Source: Candidatus Gastranaerophilales bacterium (GTDB taxonomy: Bacteria > Cyanobacteriota > Vampirovibrionia > Gastranaerophilales > Gastranaerophilaceae). From it: a stretch of 44,463 nucleotides of DNA. Of this stretch, positions 1 through 9,400 are shown in pieces. Each line of letters starts with the position of its first letter. The stretch's first letter is position 1. The notes beneath the pieces were generated by a model that ran no database searches, had not been told where the DNA came from, and worked only from the letters and a program-made list of their open reading frames with translations. A program made the position numbers and the translations under genes. Where the stretch lies: positions 1-44,463 of the forward strand of contig CALVAO010000017.1 in assembly GCA_944325515.1 (NCBI GenBank), written 5' to 3'.

Positions 1-13
1 TTGTAAAAACTTG

Positions 14-99
14 GGTAGACTAAGTCTCTGTCCCTTTTCATATTAATTGAGAAAAATGCGCTAAGCAAGGGTAGACTATTTGGTAGACTAAAGTCTACC
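14..99. repeat. Cluster of GGTAGACTA repeats with a palindrome
   Basis: The 9-mer GGTAGACTA occurs three times in direct orientation (14-22, 70-78, 82-90). The third copy runs into an inverted copy, so 82-99 forms a palindrome with 8-bp arms (GGTAGACT / AGTCTACC) around a central AA. The first copy also forms a small palindrome at 17-27 (AGACT-A-AGTCT). Spaced copies of one word plus a palindrome look like a multi-site operator or an iteron-like protein binding array. The regulated gene may lie left of the window, so the role is unknown. Confidence 0.5.
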
Positions 100-134
100 T
101 TACCCGACTATTTATCTAGTAATATAGTAAGGAT

Positions 135-450
135 TTGCACGCGCTCCTTCCATGGATAGTGAGCGGATTTGCGAACGGACGGGGCAAAGGGGTAAATATA
201 TAAGTCCTAGTAACGAATAAGTGAAGCCGGCAAGACCGATTATGCTAAACGACGGAACACCAAGAGCGTGGAACGTTACAAATGTTTTGCGCGCGCTCCT
301 TCCCCATCCAGGGAAGGAGAGTGCCTAAGCTTTTGTAATATTTTACACTCACAGAGCTTTGCCTTCAGACCTAATCGGTCTTGCCGGCTTCGTCTGCCCG
401 CTATCTGGACTTCCCCAGTCTGTCCGCAAATCCATGCCCATCCCAGGAAG
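135..450. repeat. GC-richer palindromic island, REP-like
   Basis: This gene-free stretch is clearly richer in GC than its surroundings. A perfect 20-bp inverted repeat joins 223-242 and 372-391. A hairpin with 9-bp arms (CTCCTTCCC / GGGAAGGAG) and a 6-nt loop lies at 296-319. The word GCGCTCCTTCC occurs near 141-151 and again near 293-303, and GGATTTGCG near 165-173 is answered in inverted form near 424-432. Short frames crossing it on both strands have no ribosome binding site and read like translated palindromes, so I do not call genes here. It resembles a dispersed extragenic palindromic element or the remnant of a small non-autonomous mobile element. Confidence 0.5.
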
Positions 451-606
451 GAGGTGTTCGCTATTATTTCATAAGTAAAGTAATTTTGAATAAGCCGTTG
501 GAAATGCAATTTTCAACAAATTCTTATTGTAACAATATTGTAATATTATATCAATTTTCTATTTTGCAAATACTTATATATAAATAACAACATGAGGAAA
601 AAGGGA

Positions 607-717
607 TATAATACAAGATTCAGCTTGTATTGTAAACTTTTGTAACAATACAGAAAAAAATCCTAAAGTTTTTGAAAAAAATGCCGTTAACCATGGAAAA
701 AGTAGGATTGTATTGTA
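607..717 (+). promoter_or_regulatory. Possible promoter/operator region upstream of the rod protein gene
   Basis: A TATAAT at 607-612 is overlapped by an inverted repeat (ATACAAG 611-617 / CTTGTAT 624-630, 6-nt loop), which could be an operator. The word TTGTATTGTA recurs at 625-634 and 708-717. No convincing -35 hexamer is visible at the standard distance, so the promoter call is weak. If used, it gives a 5' leader of roughly 120 nt before the ATG at 741. Confidence 0.3.
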
Positions 718-740
718 CGAAAATTTAGAAAGGAGTAACA

Positions 741-3356
741 ATGACTACAGTAAATTTACAACAGGCTCTTGATTTTTGTATTAAATCTGGAGCTACAGTT
801 GAGGAAAGTGCCAAGAAATTTGGTGTTGATAGGAATGAACTATCAAGAATGTTATCAGAGATGATGAACCCTAATGGCGGCGGCGAAGTTGGTGATAAAG
901 CAGAATTTAAAAAAGATTATGGTAATGAAAAAGTCGCTCATGCAACTTTAAATGTAAATGGACAAAAATTTGAAGTTGTTGCTGTTGGTATTGGCGGTGA
1001 AAAAGGCGCTTCTATGAGAGTTTATGATCAATTCGGAATGGAAGTATCTGCAAATGATTTAAAAGATGCTTTTAAAATAGACTCTTTTAGAATAAATGAA
1101 AATGGGGAAATGAATGTTGTTGTTTATCCGGATGCTCCGAAAATGACTCTTGCTCAAAAAACTGACGGCGAGTTTGGCTTTATTGATACATTGAAAAACT
1201 TTTGGAAATTCGGTGCAAAAGATGCTAGTGAGGGTGTTGTTGTCGTTGCAAGTAAACAGCCGGCTATAGATAAAGTTGTAGCTCAAGCTGCTGAAGACTA
1301 TGGTGTTGACAAAGAAGCTTTTGCAGCTATTGCAGAAGCTGTAAAAGGTAATGCAGATAAAATTTCTGATGAAGCAAAAGAAAATGTAAATCAATTAGCT
1401 GCTAAAATTGAGAACGCAAAAACTGAAGAAGAAAAACAAGCAGCTGTAAGTGAATTTGTAAAATTTGTTGGTGCATTATTACCGGATGCATTAGGTGAAA
1501 TCGGTGGTAAATATGACCTGCCTCCTGCAGTTCTCAACGCTTGTGCTGCTGTAGTACTTGTTGCAATGGTTGCAGGTGCTGCTAAAACAGGTGCTGCAGT
1601 ATTAAGCTCCCGTGTCGGTCAATTAGCTGCAGCAGTATTTACAGGTGTTGGTTTGACAAGTTGTAGTCCGGAACCTGACGAAGTTAATCAAACTGTTAAT
1701 TTGACAATAAATTCAAATAGCTCATTAGAAGAAGCCCTGGATGCAATTTTACAAAATCAAGTTGTTCAGACTTCTATACTTAAAGCTATATTAGAAAAAG
1801 AAATACAAAATGGAATGAGTTTTGATGAGATAAAAGAACTTATAGGGACGCATACTGAATTATTAACAACAATAATTGATGCTTTAGCTACTAATAATGA
1901 TCTTCTAACAGAAATTAAAAATTCAATTGAAACAGGCGATGCTGACATATTAAAAGCATTAGTTGGTATTCAAAATAGTGTAGATGTATTAACGGATCTT
2001 GTTGCAGATGGAGGAAATTACAGCGAACAGCTGCAAGAGATATTAAATGCTATTAAAAATGGTAATGCTTCCGTAGATGAATTGAAGTCCTTGATTACTA
2101 ATTTGTTATTTGAAGTTCAAAATAATGGTGATATACAAGCAGATATTTTAGCAAAACTTGAAGAAATTCAAAATTCTAATTTGAATGAAGGTGAAAAACT
2201 TATTCAAATGCTTGAATTATTGAAAAATATTGATAATACTACTCAGAATATCAGTGAACAGTTGAATACCGTTATTAACCAGATTAATCAGTCATTTGGA
2301 AATGATAAAGAAGTTCAAGACGCTTTGAATGCATTGATTAAGCTTGTTCAAGAGGGTAATGCTAAGCAGGATGTTACTAACGAAATGCTTAATAAATTGT
2401 TAGAAATGATGCAGAATGGTGTTTCTAAAGAAGACATAAAAGCGATTATTGAAGCTATTAGTAAGAATGGTGACAAGATTGATGATGTAAACTTCTTCTT
2501 AAACAAGATACAAAATCAAGACCAGGAATTCCAAAAGCAAGTGCTTGCTGCATTAGCAGATTTAGGAACTTCTTCTGTCGATGCTTTGAACAAAATATTA
2601 GAAGCTATAGGCGGCAATGGTCAAAAATTGGATGCTATTACACAATTGCTTGCTAAGATAGATAACAACGTTGAAAAATATGGCGAAACAGGTAAAGAAC
2701 TGGGTAATAAGATTCTTGAAGCTATTAATCAACTTGGTGCCGATATTGCCGCTCAGTTAACACAAATACTTGAAGTAATTAATACTGATAAAGATACCGG
2801 TAAGAACATTGAAGCATTACTGCAAAAAGTTCTTACAAATATGGATGGTAATACAAAAGCAATAATAGATGCTATTTCGAATATCAAAATAGAAGGCGGA
2901 GGCAGTGGCAATGTAGATCTGTCTTCATTAGAAAAAATGTTGAACGAATTGCTTCAATTGACAGCTAAGAACAATGGTTTATTAGAAAGTATTGATGGCA
3001 AAATGGATGTTATTAATTTAACTATCGAGCGTGCAAAAGAAGAAATTCTTGAAAAACTCGGTCAAAATAATTCTAATACAACCGCTATACTTAATGCATT
3101 GAATGAATTTAAGAATATTTCAACTGCTAACGATAAGGAAATTCTTGAAAAAATGGATACAATTATCAATATTCTTAATAACATCAAGGATTCAGCATAT
3201 GATGATTCTGCATTAATGGCAAAACTGGATGACATACTTGCTGCAATTAAGGATCACAAGGTAACTGTTGATGTAACCGGTAAAGTAACTTGTGAATGCA
3301 ACTGCGGTGGAAATCATGAAGGTATCATTGGTGATCTGGAAGATATTCTTGGTTAA
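741..3356 (+). CDS. Large membrane-anchored helical rod protein, function unknown
   Basis: I do not recognise this 871-residue protein. The N-terminus (about residues 1-45) looks like a helix-turn-helix or UBA-like bundle (SGATVEESAKKFGVDRNELS). One or two hydrophobic segments lie at about 264-308, ending in a lipobox-like GLTSC with Cys308 and followed by an acidic SPEPDE. Residues about 315-840 are low-complexity and almost entirely helical. They consist of loosely repeated units in which ILxxL/I patterns alternate with Asn, Gly, Asp and Gln, and I see no Cys there. The extreme C-terminus has a dense Cys motif, C851-E-C853-N-C855-G-G, then a short acidic tail. The start is supported by AGGAG at 731-735. 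The gene stands alone and has its own terminator. A surface fibre, an adhesin-like stalk or an envelope-spanning scaffold would fit, but all are inference. A phage tape-measure role is unlikely because there are no phage genes nearby. Confidence 0.85.
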   Translation: MTTVNLQQALDFCIKSGATVEESAKKFGVDRNELSRMLSEMMNPNGGGEVGDKAEFKKDYGNEKVAHATLNVNGQKFEVVAVGIGGEKGASMRVYDQFGMEVSANDLKDAFKIDSFRINENGEMNVVVYPDAPKMTLAQKTDGEFGFIDTLKNFWKFGAKDASEGVVVVASKQPAIDKVVAQAAEDYGVDKEAFAAIAEAVKGNADKISDEAKENVNQLAAKIENAKTEEEKQAAVSEFVKFVGALLPDALGEIGGKYDLPPAVLNACAAVVLVAMVAGAAKTGAAVLSSRVGQLAAAVFTGVGLTSCSPEPDEVNQTVNLTINSNSSLEEALDAILQNQVVQTSILKAILEKEIQNGMSFDEIKELIGTHTELLTTIIDALATNNDLLTEIKNSIETGDADILKALVGIQNSVDVLTDLVADGGNYSEQLQEILNAIKNGNASVDELKSLITNLLFEVQNNGDIQADILAKLEEIQNSNLNEGEKLIQMLELLKNIDNTTQNISEQLNTVINQINQSFGNDKEVQDALNALIKLVQEGNAKQDVTNEMLNKLLEMMQNGVSKEDIKAIIEAISKNGDKIDDVNFFLNKIQNQDQEFQKQVLAALADLGTSSVDALNKILEAIGGNGQKLDAITQLLAKIDNNVEKYGETGKELGNKILEAINQLGADIAAQLTQILEVINTDKDTGKNIEALLQKVLTNMDGNTKAIIDAISNIKIEGGGSGNVDLSSLEKMLNELLQLTAKNNGLLESIDGKMDVINLTIERAKEEILEKLGQNNSNTTAILNALNEFKNISTANDKEILEKMDTIINILNNIKDSAYDDSALMAKLDDILAAIKDHKVTVDVTGKVTCECNCGGNHEGIIGDLEDILG

Positions 3357-3381
3357 TCAATAAGTACATATCGCAATTATA

Positions 3382-3412
3382 AGAGAGTGGCTTTTTAGTC
3401 ACTCTCTTTTCT
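3382..3412 (+). terminator. Rho-independent terminator of the rod protein gene
   Basis: The arms AGAGAGTG (3382-3389) and CACTCTCT (3400-3407) enclose a loop of about 10 nt and are followed by TTTTCTT. It lies 25 nt after the stop codon at 3356. Confidence 0.85.
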
Positions 3413-3472
3413 TATTTAATTTAAAATAACCTTGAAATTTTACTGTTAATTGTAGAAATGAATATAAAGATA

Positions 3473-3481
3473 TGTTATAAT
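3473..3481 (+). promoter_or_regulatory. Extended -10 promoter for the Ycf45/R3H ATPase gene
   Basis: TG-T-TATAAT at 3473-3481 is a perfect -10 with the extended TGn element. No good -35 is visible at 16-18 nt. The predicted transcription start is near 3488, right at the AGGAG that precedes the small leader frame. Confidence 0.55.
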
Positions 3482-3499
3482 AAAATTAGGAGATCAAAA

Positions 3500-3544
3500 T
3501 TGAATCGTTGTCCGCCAAATGCGAAAGCAGAAAGGCTTTTATAA
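3500..3544 (+). CDS. Possible 14-codon leader peptide, in frame with the downstream ATPase
   Basis: A TTG at 3500 sits 7 nt after an AGGAG (3488-3492) and opens a 14-codon frame (MNRCPPNAKAERLL) that ends in TAA at 3542-3544. The ATG of the R3H ATPase follows at 3551 in the same reading frame and has only a weak, badly spaced AAAGG of its own. The leader could couple translation by termination and reinitiation. Alternatively, the stop codon may have split an originally longer N-terminus. No homologous leader peptide is known to me. Confidence 0.3.
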   Translation: MNRCPPNAKAERLL

Positions 3545-3550
3545 ATAAGA

Positions 3551-5122
3551 ATGATGAACAATTTACAATTTCAAAATGACCTCGAGCGCCTTTTAGCTAT
3601 TATGCCCCAGAAAGTTGTGTCTAATTTGACCTGCGAAAAACTTGATGATGTTATAGAGATAGTTTTGGATATTGGCAGAGTACCGGAGGTAAGACATGCC
3701 GGCGGAAAGATTGATCGGTTAAATTGTGAGATTGTAAATGATGATGATATTAATTTTGTAATTTCTCATATACAGGAATTCACGCACGATAATCGTTCCG
3801 GTATACCGGGTACACTGCATAGAATAAGTGCAATAAGAAACCGGCAAGGGAAAGTCGTTGGTTTAACATGTCGTATCGGTCGTGTTGTCACAGGAACAAT
3901 TGCGTGTATAAAAGATATTTGCACACAAGGCAAGAGTATTTTATTTTTAGGTCCTCCAGGAGTCGGGAAAACAACTAAACTTCGCGAAATATCAAGACTA
4001 GTTGCGGATGAATTAGGCAAGCGTGTTGTTATTGTTGATACTTCAAATGAAATTGCCGGTGATGGTGATGTCCCGCATCCTGCTGTAGGTTCTGCAAGAA
4101 GAATGCAGGTTCCGCAGCCGGAATACCAAAAAGATATTATGATTGAAGCGGTTGAAAATCATACTCCTGAAGTAATAGTTGTTGATGAAATTGGAACCGA
4201 GGCTGAAGCGCAGGCAGCCAGAACTATTGCTGAAAGAGGGGTAATGCTTATAGCAACTGCACACGGAAACTGCCTTGAAAGCTTAATTAAGAACCCCACT
4301 CTTTCAGATCTGGTAGGAGGTATCCAATCAGTAACTTTAGGTGATGATGAAGCCAAAAGAAGAGCTTCGCAAAAAACAGTGCTTGAAAGAGAAAAGCAGC
4401 CTACTTTTGATATTGTAATCGAAATCTTAGATAGAAACACTCTGGCGGTTTATAAGAACACTTCAGAAGCAGTGGACTATATCTTAAGAGGCTGGCCAAT
4501 CAGACCGGAGATACGTAAGGTTGAAGAGAATAAAGAACAGGTTAACCAGCCGGTACAAGAAATGAAACAAGAGGTTCAAACTTCACAGGATAACAGTTTA
4601 AATTTCTCATTCTCAAGGCAAAAATATGTAGAACAGGCAAAGCCTGTAAAAAAACTCTATCTGTATGCTGTTTCCAGAACTATAGTAGAAAAATTAATAG
4701 AACGGCTTAATCTTAATGTTGAAATCATAAGAAACGTTGAAGATGCGGATATCGTAATTGCGCATAAAAACTTTGCAAAAGGAGGTGCAAAGGTATTAAG
4801 TACTGCAAAAGAATACAGGGTTCAGATTTTTTATGTTAAAACAAACTCTATGGCGCAGATACAAAAAGTTTTAAAAGATGCTTTAGATATACAGCCGGGT
4901 GATGTTGAGACTCTTCAAGGCTATAGCGATGAAACAGAACAAGCATTGGATGAGGCAAGGAATGCAATAAGACAAATAATGGATGGGGCTGAGGTTGTAG
5001 AACTTGCTCCACGAAATTCTCAAATTAGAAAATTACAGCATGAACTTGCTGACCAGTATAATTTAGGCAGTACGTCTATTGGAGAAGGAGCTGATAGACA
5101 TTTAAGAATTCATAGAAAATAA
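3551..5122 (+). CDS. AAA ATPase with R3H domain, Ycf45-like
   Basis: This 523-residue protein is a cytoplasmic nucleic-acid-associated ATPase. After an N-terminal domain with a Ycf45-type TLHRISAIRNRQGKVVGLTC region, it carries a Walker A GPPGVGKT at residues 134-141 and a Walker B-like VIVVDEIGTE. A strongly conserved stretch with TIAERGVMLIATAHGN, then NPTLSDLVGGIQSVTLGDDE, is diagnostic of the cyanobacterial/plastid Ycf45 family and related to SpoIIIAA-type ATPases. The C-terminal 40 residues contain an R3H-like motif (RKLQH), a single-stranded nucleic acid binding fold. The region between, about 310-460, is a variable linker plus a small alpha/beta domain. Length is normal for the family. 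The gene is monocistronic as far as can be seen. It is the best phylogenetic marker in the window. The cellular role of the family is not well established. Confidence 0.93.
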   Translation: MMNNLQFQNDLERLLAIMPQKVVSNLTCEKLDDVIEIVLDIGRVPEVRHAGGKIDRLNCEIVNDDDINFVISHIQEFTHDNRSGIPGTLHRISAIRNRQGKVVGLTCRIGRVVTGTIACIKDICTQGKSILFLGPPGVGKTTKLREISRLVADELGKRVVIVDTSNEIAGDGDVPHPAVGSARRMQVPQPEYQKDIMIEAVENHTPEVIVVDEIGTEAEAQAARTIAERGVMLIATAHGNCLESLIKNPTLSDLVGGIQSVTLGDDEAKRRASQKTVLEREKQPTFDIVIEILDRNTLAVYKNTSEAVDYILRGWPIRPEIRKVEENKEQVNQPVQEMKQEVQTSQDNSLNFSFSRQKYVEQAKPVKKLYLYAVSRTIVEKLIERLNLNVEIIRNVEDADIVIAHKNFAKGGAKVLSTAKEYRVQIFYVKTNSMAQIQKVLKDALDIQPGDVETLQGYSDETEQALDEARNAIRQIMDGAEVVELAPRNSQIRKLQHELADQYNLGSTSIGEGADRHLRIHRK

Positions 5123-5243
5123 ATTAATTAAGTACTTATGCCCCAACTGGATTCTTGATTTGTTTTATAGTTTTTGTTAACATTATTCAGAAGATTGAAC
5201 TTAATACATTAGCTAACTTGGATATGTTCTATTTGGAGAGGAA

Positions 5244-6452
5244 ATGAGAAAAAATATCATAATTATAATAATGATAGCCGCTGCTCTCATACTGGGCAGG
5301 ATTGTTCTGTCAAATATTGATAAAATAAAGACTGCCAAGCAACGGCGTCTGGCTGCGGTGCCGGCTGTTACTGTTGCAAAAGTCAGCAGTGAAAATGTAA
5401 GAAGACAGTTTAAGGCAACGGCAAGAGTTACAGCTAAATATCGGGTTGATATATTAGCGCGTATAAGTGGATATTTGACAAAAAGTTATTTTAAAGAAGG
5501 CGATAATGTAAAAACCGGTCAAATTCTTTTTGAGATAGAACCTCAACAATATATGTATGCCGCAAGTCAAGCAAAAGCTAATATGGAAAATGCTCAATCG
5601 CAGTATAGGTATTATCAAAAGCAGCTTGCAAGGTACCAAGAACTGGTCAGTAAGGATTATGTAGCAAGATCTGATTATGACAATATTTTAGCCCAGAGAG
5701 ATGCTTATAAAGCGCAGGTTGAAAGTGCAGAAAATGCTTACAGGGATGCAGAGCGTAATTTAGGTTATACAAAAGTAAAATCTCCTGTTAACGGCAGAGT
5801 TGGTATGATATCAGTGACAGAAGGAAACTATGTATCTATGAATAGCGGTCCTTTGACAACAATTAACAGTTCTGAACCGATGTATATTACGTTTCCGTTA
5901 GAATCAAAAGATTTTGCGGAGCTTACAAGAATCGATAAATCAGCAAATGTTAATCGTGAAGTCGAATTTACTTTTAGTTCCGGACAAAAATACCCGTATA
6001 AGGGTGTACAAGATTTTCATGACAACAAGATAGATGAATCTACCGGAACAATTACAATGCGTGCAACATTCCCGAATCCGGATGATGCATTAATACAGGG
6101 TGATTTCGGAACAATTACAATATATTCTAATGAAAAAGACGATGTGCCTGTAGTCCCGCAGACTGCTACTATGGAAAACCAGGAAGGACGTTATGTCTAT
6201 ATATTAGATAAAGATAACCTGCCGAGAATATCTTATATAAAAACGATGGGGGAAGATAACGGTAAATGGCTGGTTTCATCCGGAGTCAAACCCGGGGATA
6301 CTATTTTAACAAGCGGGCTGCAAAAAGTTGTTCCTGGAAATAAGATAAGGATTGTGGAAAGTGCAATACAGGAACGTGCAAATAAACAGAATAAACAAAA
6401 TGTTTTTACACGGATTAAAAATAAAATTAAAAGAATATTTCATAAGAAATAA
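5244..6452 (+). CDS. RND efflux periplasmic adaptor (membrane fusion protein)
   Basis: This 402-residue HlyD/AcrA-type adaptor links an inner-membrane RND pump to an outer-membrane channel. It starts with a single N-terminal hydrophobic anchor (about residues 4-22). A split lipoyl/barrel-sandwich domain follows, with VDILARISGYLTKSYFKEGD before a long coiled-coil hairpin (about 105-175) and the second half LGYTKVKSPVNGRVGMISV after it. The beta-barrel and membrane-proximal domains follow, and the C-terminus is basic (KNKIKRIFHKK). The start is backed by GGAG at 5235-5238. It is the first gene of a three-gene operon, with the pump gene 17 nt downstream. The substrate cannot be predicted from sequence. 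Confidence 0.93.
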   Translation: MRKNIIIIIMIAAALILGRIVLSNIDKIKTAKQRRLAAVPAVTVAKVSSENVRRQFKATARVTAKYRVDILARISGYLTKSYFKEGDNVKTGQILFEIEPQQYMYAASQAKANMENAQSQYRYYQKQLARYQELVSKDYVARSDYDNILAQRDAYKAQVESAENAYRDAERNLGYTKVKSPVNGRVGMISVTEGNYVSMNSGPLTTINSSEPMYITFPLESKDFAELTRIDKSANVNREVEFTFSSGQKYPYKGVQDFHDNKIDESTGTITMRATFPNPDDALIQGDFGTITIYSNEKDDVPVVPQTATMENQEGRYVYILDKDNLPRISYIKTMGEDNGKWLVSSGVKPGDTILTSGLQKVVPGNKIRIVESAIQERANKQNKQNVFTRIKNKIKRIFHKK

Positions 6453-6469
6453 AAGAGGATAAAATATAA

Positions 6470-9400
6470 ATGGCAGGTAATTTATTTATAAAAAGACCTA
6501 AACTGGCTATAGTAATTTCGCTGGCAATTATATTAGCGGGGCTTATCTCGTTAACGACGCTGCCTCTTGAAGAATATCCCTCTATTACACCTCCGCAAGT
6601 TGTTGTTACAGCTACATACAGCGGAGCAAGTTCAGATGTAATTACTTCTACCATAGCAGCACCTGTTGAGTTGCAGCTTAACGGTATAGAAGATATGTTA
6701 TATATGTATTCAGAGTCCAAAAACGGCTCTTATAAATTAACACTTTTTTTTGAAGTAGGTTCTGATCCGGATATGGATTTAGTAAATGTACAAAACCAGC
6801 TTCAACTTGTTACACCGAGACTTCCGGAAGAGGTAAGACGATACGGGCTTACTGTAAGAAAATCTACCGGCGGCGCCGGATGCTTAATGATGTCGCTTTC
6901 TTCTCCGAATGGAACGTATAATTCCTTGTTTTTGGCAAATTATGCCACAATGTTTATTAAAGATGAACTGGCTCGTATAAAAGGGTGCGGAAGTGTTTCT
7001 ATATTCGGAGCCGGAGATTATTCAATGCGTATCTGGCTTAAGCCGGATAAAATGGCAAGCCTTGGGGTTTCGACGACAGATATAAATAATGCAATCACTG
7101 CTCAGAATATTCAGACTCCTGCCGGAAATATCGGCGTGGAACCAATGGATACCCCGCAGGTAATGAAGTTTACTCTACGCACGAAAGGAAGACTTAAAAA
7201 CGTAGAAGAGTTTGAGGATATCGTAATTAAATCTAATCCGGATGGGTCGAATGTAAAAATTAGAGATGTTGCTCGTGTTGAACTCGGAGCAGAGAGTTAT
7301 ACCTCTTCTGTAACAATTGCTAACAAAAGTGCAGCTATGATATCTATTTCACAGCTGCCAGAGGCTAATACCATTGATCTGGTTAATAAAATTGAAGATA
7401 AGATGCAGGAATTAAGCAAGAAATTCCCGAATGATATGGAATATCATGTGCAATATGATATTACTGAGTTTGTAAGAGAATCAATACATGAAGTTATTAG
7501 TGCTATTGTACTTGCTATAATACTTGTTAGTGCTGTTACATACTTGTTTTTAGGAACTGCCCGCGCGGCATTTATTCCATTCTGTGCGATTCCTGTTTCT
7601 TTAATCGGTGTATTTATTTTTATGGCATTAATGGGCTTTTCTATAAATTTGCTTATTCTTTTCGGTCTTGTGCTTGCTGTAGGGCTTGTTGTTGATGATG
7701 CGATTGTTGTACTTGAAAATACACAAAGACATATACAAGAAGGCAAAAGCCCGAAAGAGGCTACCGAAATTACTATGGAAGAAGTTTTCGGTGCGGTTGT
7801 AGCTACGTCTTTGGTGTTAATGGCAGTATTTGTACCTGTGTCATTTATGACTGGTATTACCGGACAAATGTACAGGCAATTCGCTGTCTGTATTGCAACA
7901 TCAATAGGTCTATCGACTATTGTAGCACTTACGCTTTCTCCGGCATTGTGTTCGCTTATTCTCAAATCCGGTGACGAAAAGACAGATTTTGAATTTATTC
8001 AAAAATTTGAAAACTGGTTTAACAGTGTTCGAGATAAATATCTTCGAACTGTTGAATATTTTGTTAAAGCTCCGAAGAAAACGCTCCTTGTGCTGCTAGG
8101 TATTATTTTGTTTATATTATTTATGTTTAAAATAACACCAACAGGATTTTTACCGGATGAAGACAGAGGAGCATTGTTTATACAGGTACAGCTTCCGGAC
8201 GGCGCAACTTTATCAAGGACAGCAGATGTTGTGCATAATATAACTGATGAAGTAGCTGAAATTCCAGGTGTTAAATCTGTTCTGCAAGTTAACGGTTTTT
8301 CAGGTGAAAATACCGCTTTTGTAGTAGTTCGTTTACAACCGTGGTCAAAAAGAAAATCTTCAAAACTATCAATAAACAATATAATGAAACAGGCTAATGC
8401 AATAACTTCTAAATACACTGAAGCTACTACATTCGTAACCCAACCTCCTGCTATTAGCGGTATGGGTATGTTTGGCGGCTTTGAATATCAGCTTTTAGAT
8501 AAAGGTGACAGAAACTCTGATGAATTATTTGAACAGGCGCAGAATCTATTAAAAGTAGCACGACAAGATCCTGCATTTTCAAGCCTTTATACTTCTTATA
8601 CTTCATCTTTGCCGCAAGTAGTCATACATGTGGAAGAGGAAAAAGCAATGGCGCAGGGTGTATCAATAGCAGAAATTTATAATACATTAGCCGCGCAATT
8701 CGGTGCAACATACATAAATGATTTTAATAAATACGGTCGTGTTTATCGTGTATATATGCAGGCTGATGCACCATATAGAGCAACAATGGGAGATTTAGGC
8801 AAAATTTATGTTAAAAATAATGCAGGGAAAATGGTTCCTATAAAATCTGTAGTGAAAACTGAAAATATCGTAGGACCGTATTTGTTAAACAGATTTAACA
8901 TGTATCCGTCCATTGTAATAAATGGTAATCCTGCTAACGGGGTAAGCTCCGGTGACGCAATGAAAGCTATGGCAAAAATATCTGATGAAGTTTTACCAAA
9001 AGATATGGACTTTGCATGGTCAGGAACATCATTGCAGGAACAAAAATCTGCCGGTCAGATGGGACCTATATTAACAATGGCATTGACATTTGTATATTTA
9101 TTCCTTGTAGCATTGTATGAGAGCTGGACTCTTCCTGTTGCTGTTTTGTTAATTTCTCCGGTTGCTTTACTAGGCGCTTTGTTCTTGCAGTTTGTATCCG
9201 GCTTATCACTGGATATTTATGCACAGGTAGGTCTGGTTATGCTTATAGGTTTAAGTACTAAGCAGGCAATCCTTATTGTAGAATTTGCAAAAGATGCAAT
9301 GGAAAAAGACGGTAAGAATTATATTGAAGCCGCGCTTCAAGCCGCAAAATTAAGGTTTAGAGCTGTTATGATGACCAACATTGCTTTTATTCTCGGTTTG

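Noticed and set aside
268..509. Overlapping small frames on both strands (268-474 forward, 276-509 reverse)
   Set aside because: No ribosome binding site. They cross the palindromic island, and the products read like translated inverted repeats.
741..3356. Phage tape-measure interpretation of the long helical protein
   Set aside because: No structural, lysis or packaging genes lie nearby, the C-terminal Cys motif is atypical, and the YvlD protein at 11438 is a bacterial family despite its holin label.
7444..7965. Reverse frame of 173 codons inside the RND pump gene
   Set aside because: It is antisense to a fully conserved transporter region including the proton-relay TM4, and its composition mirrors hydrophobic codons on the other strand.
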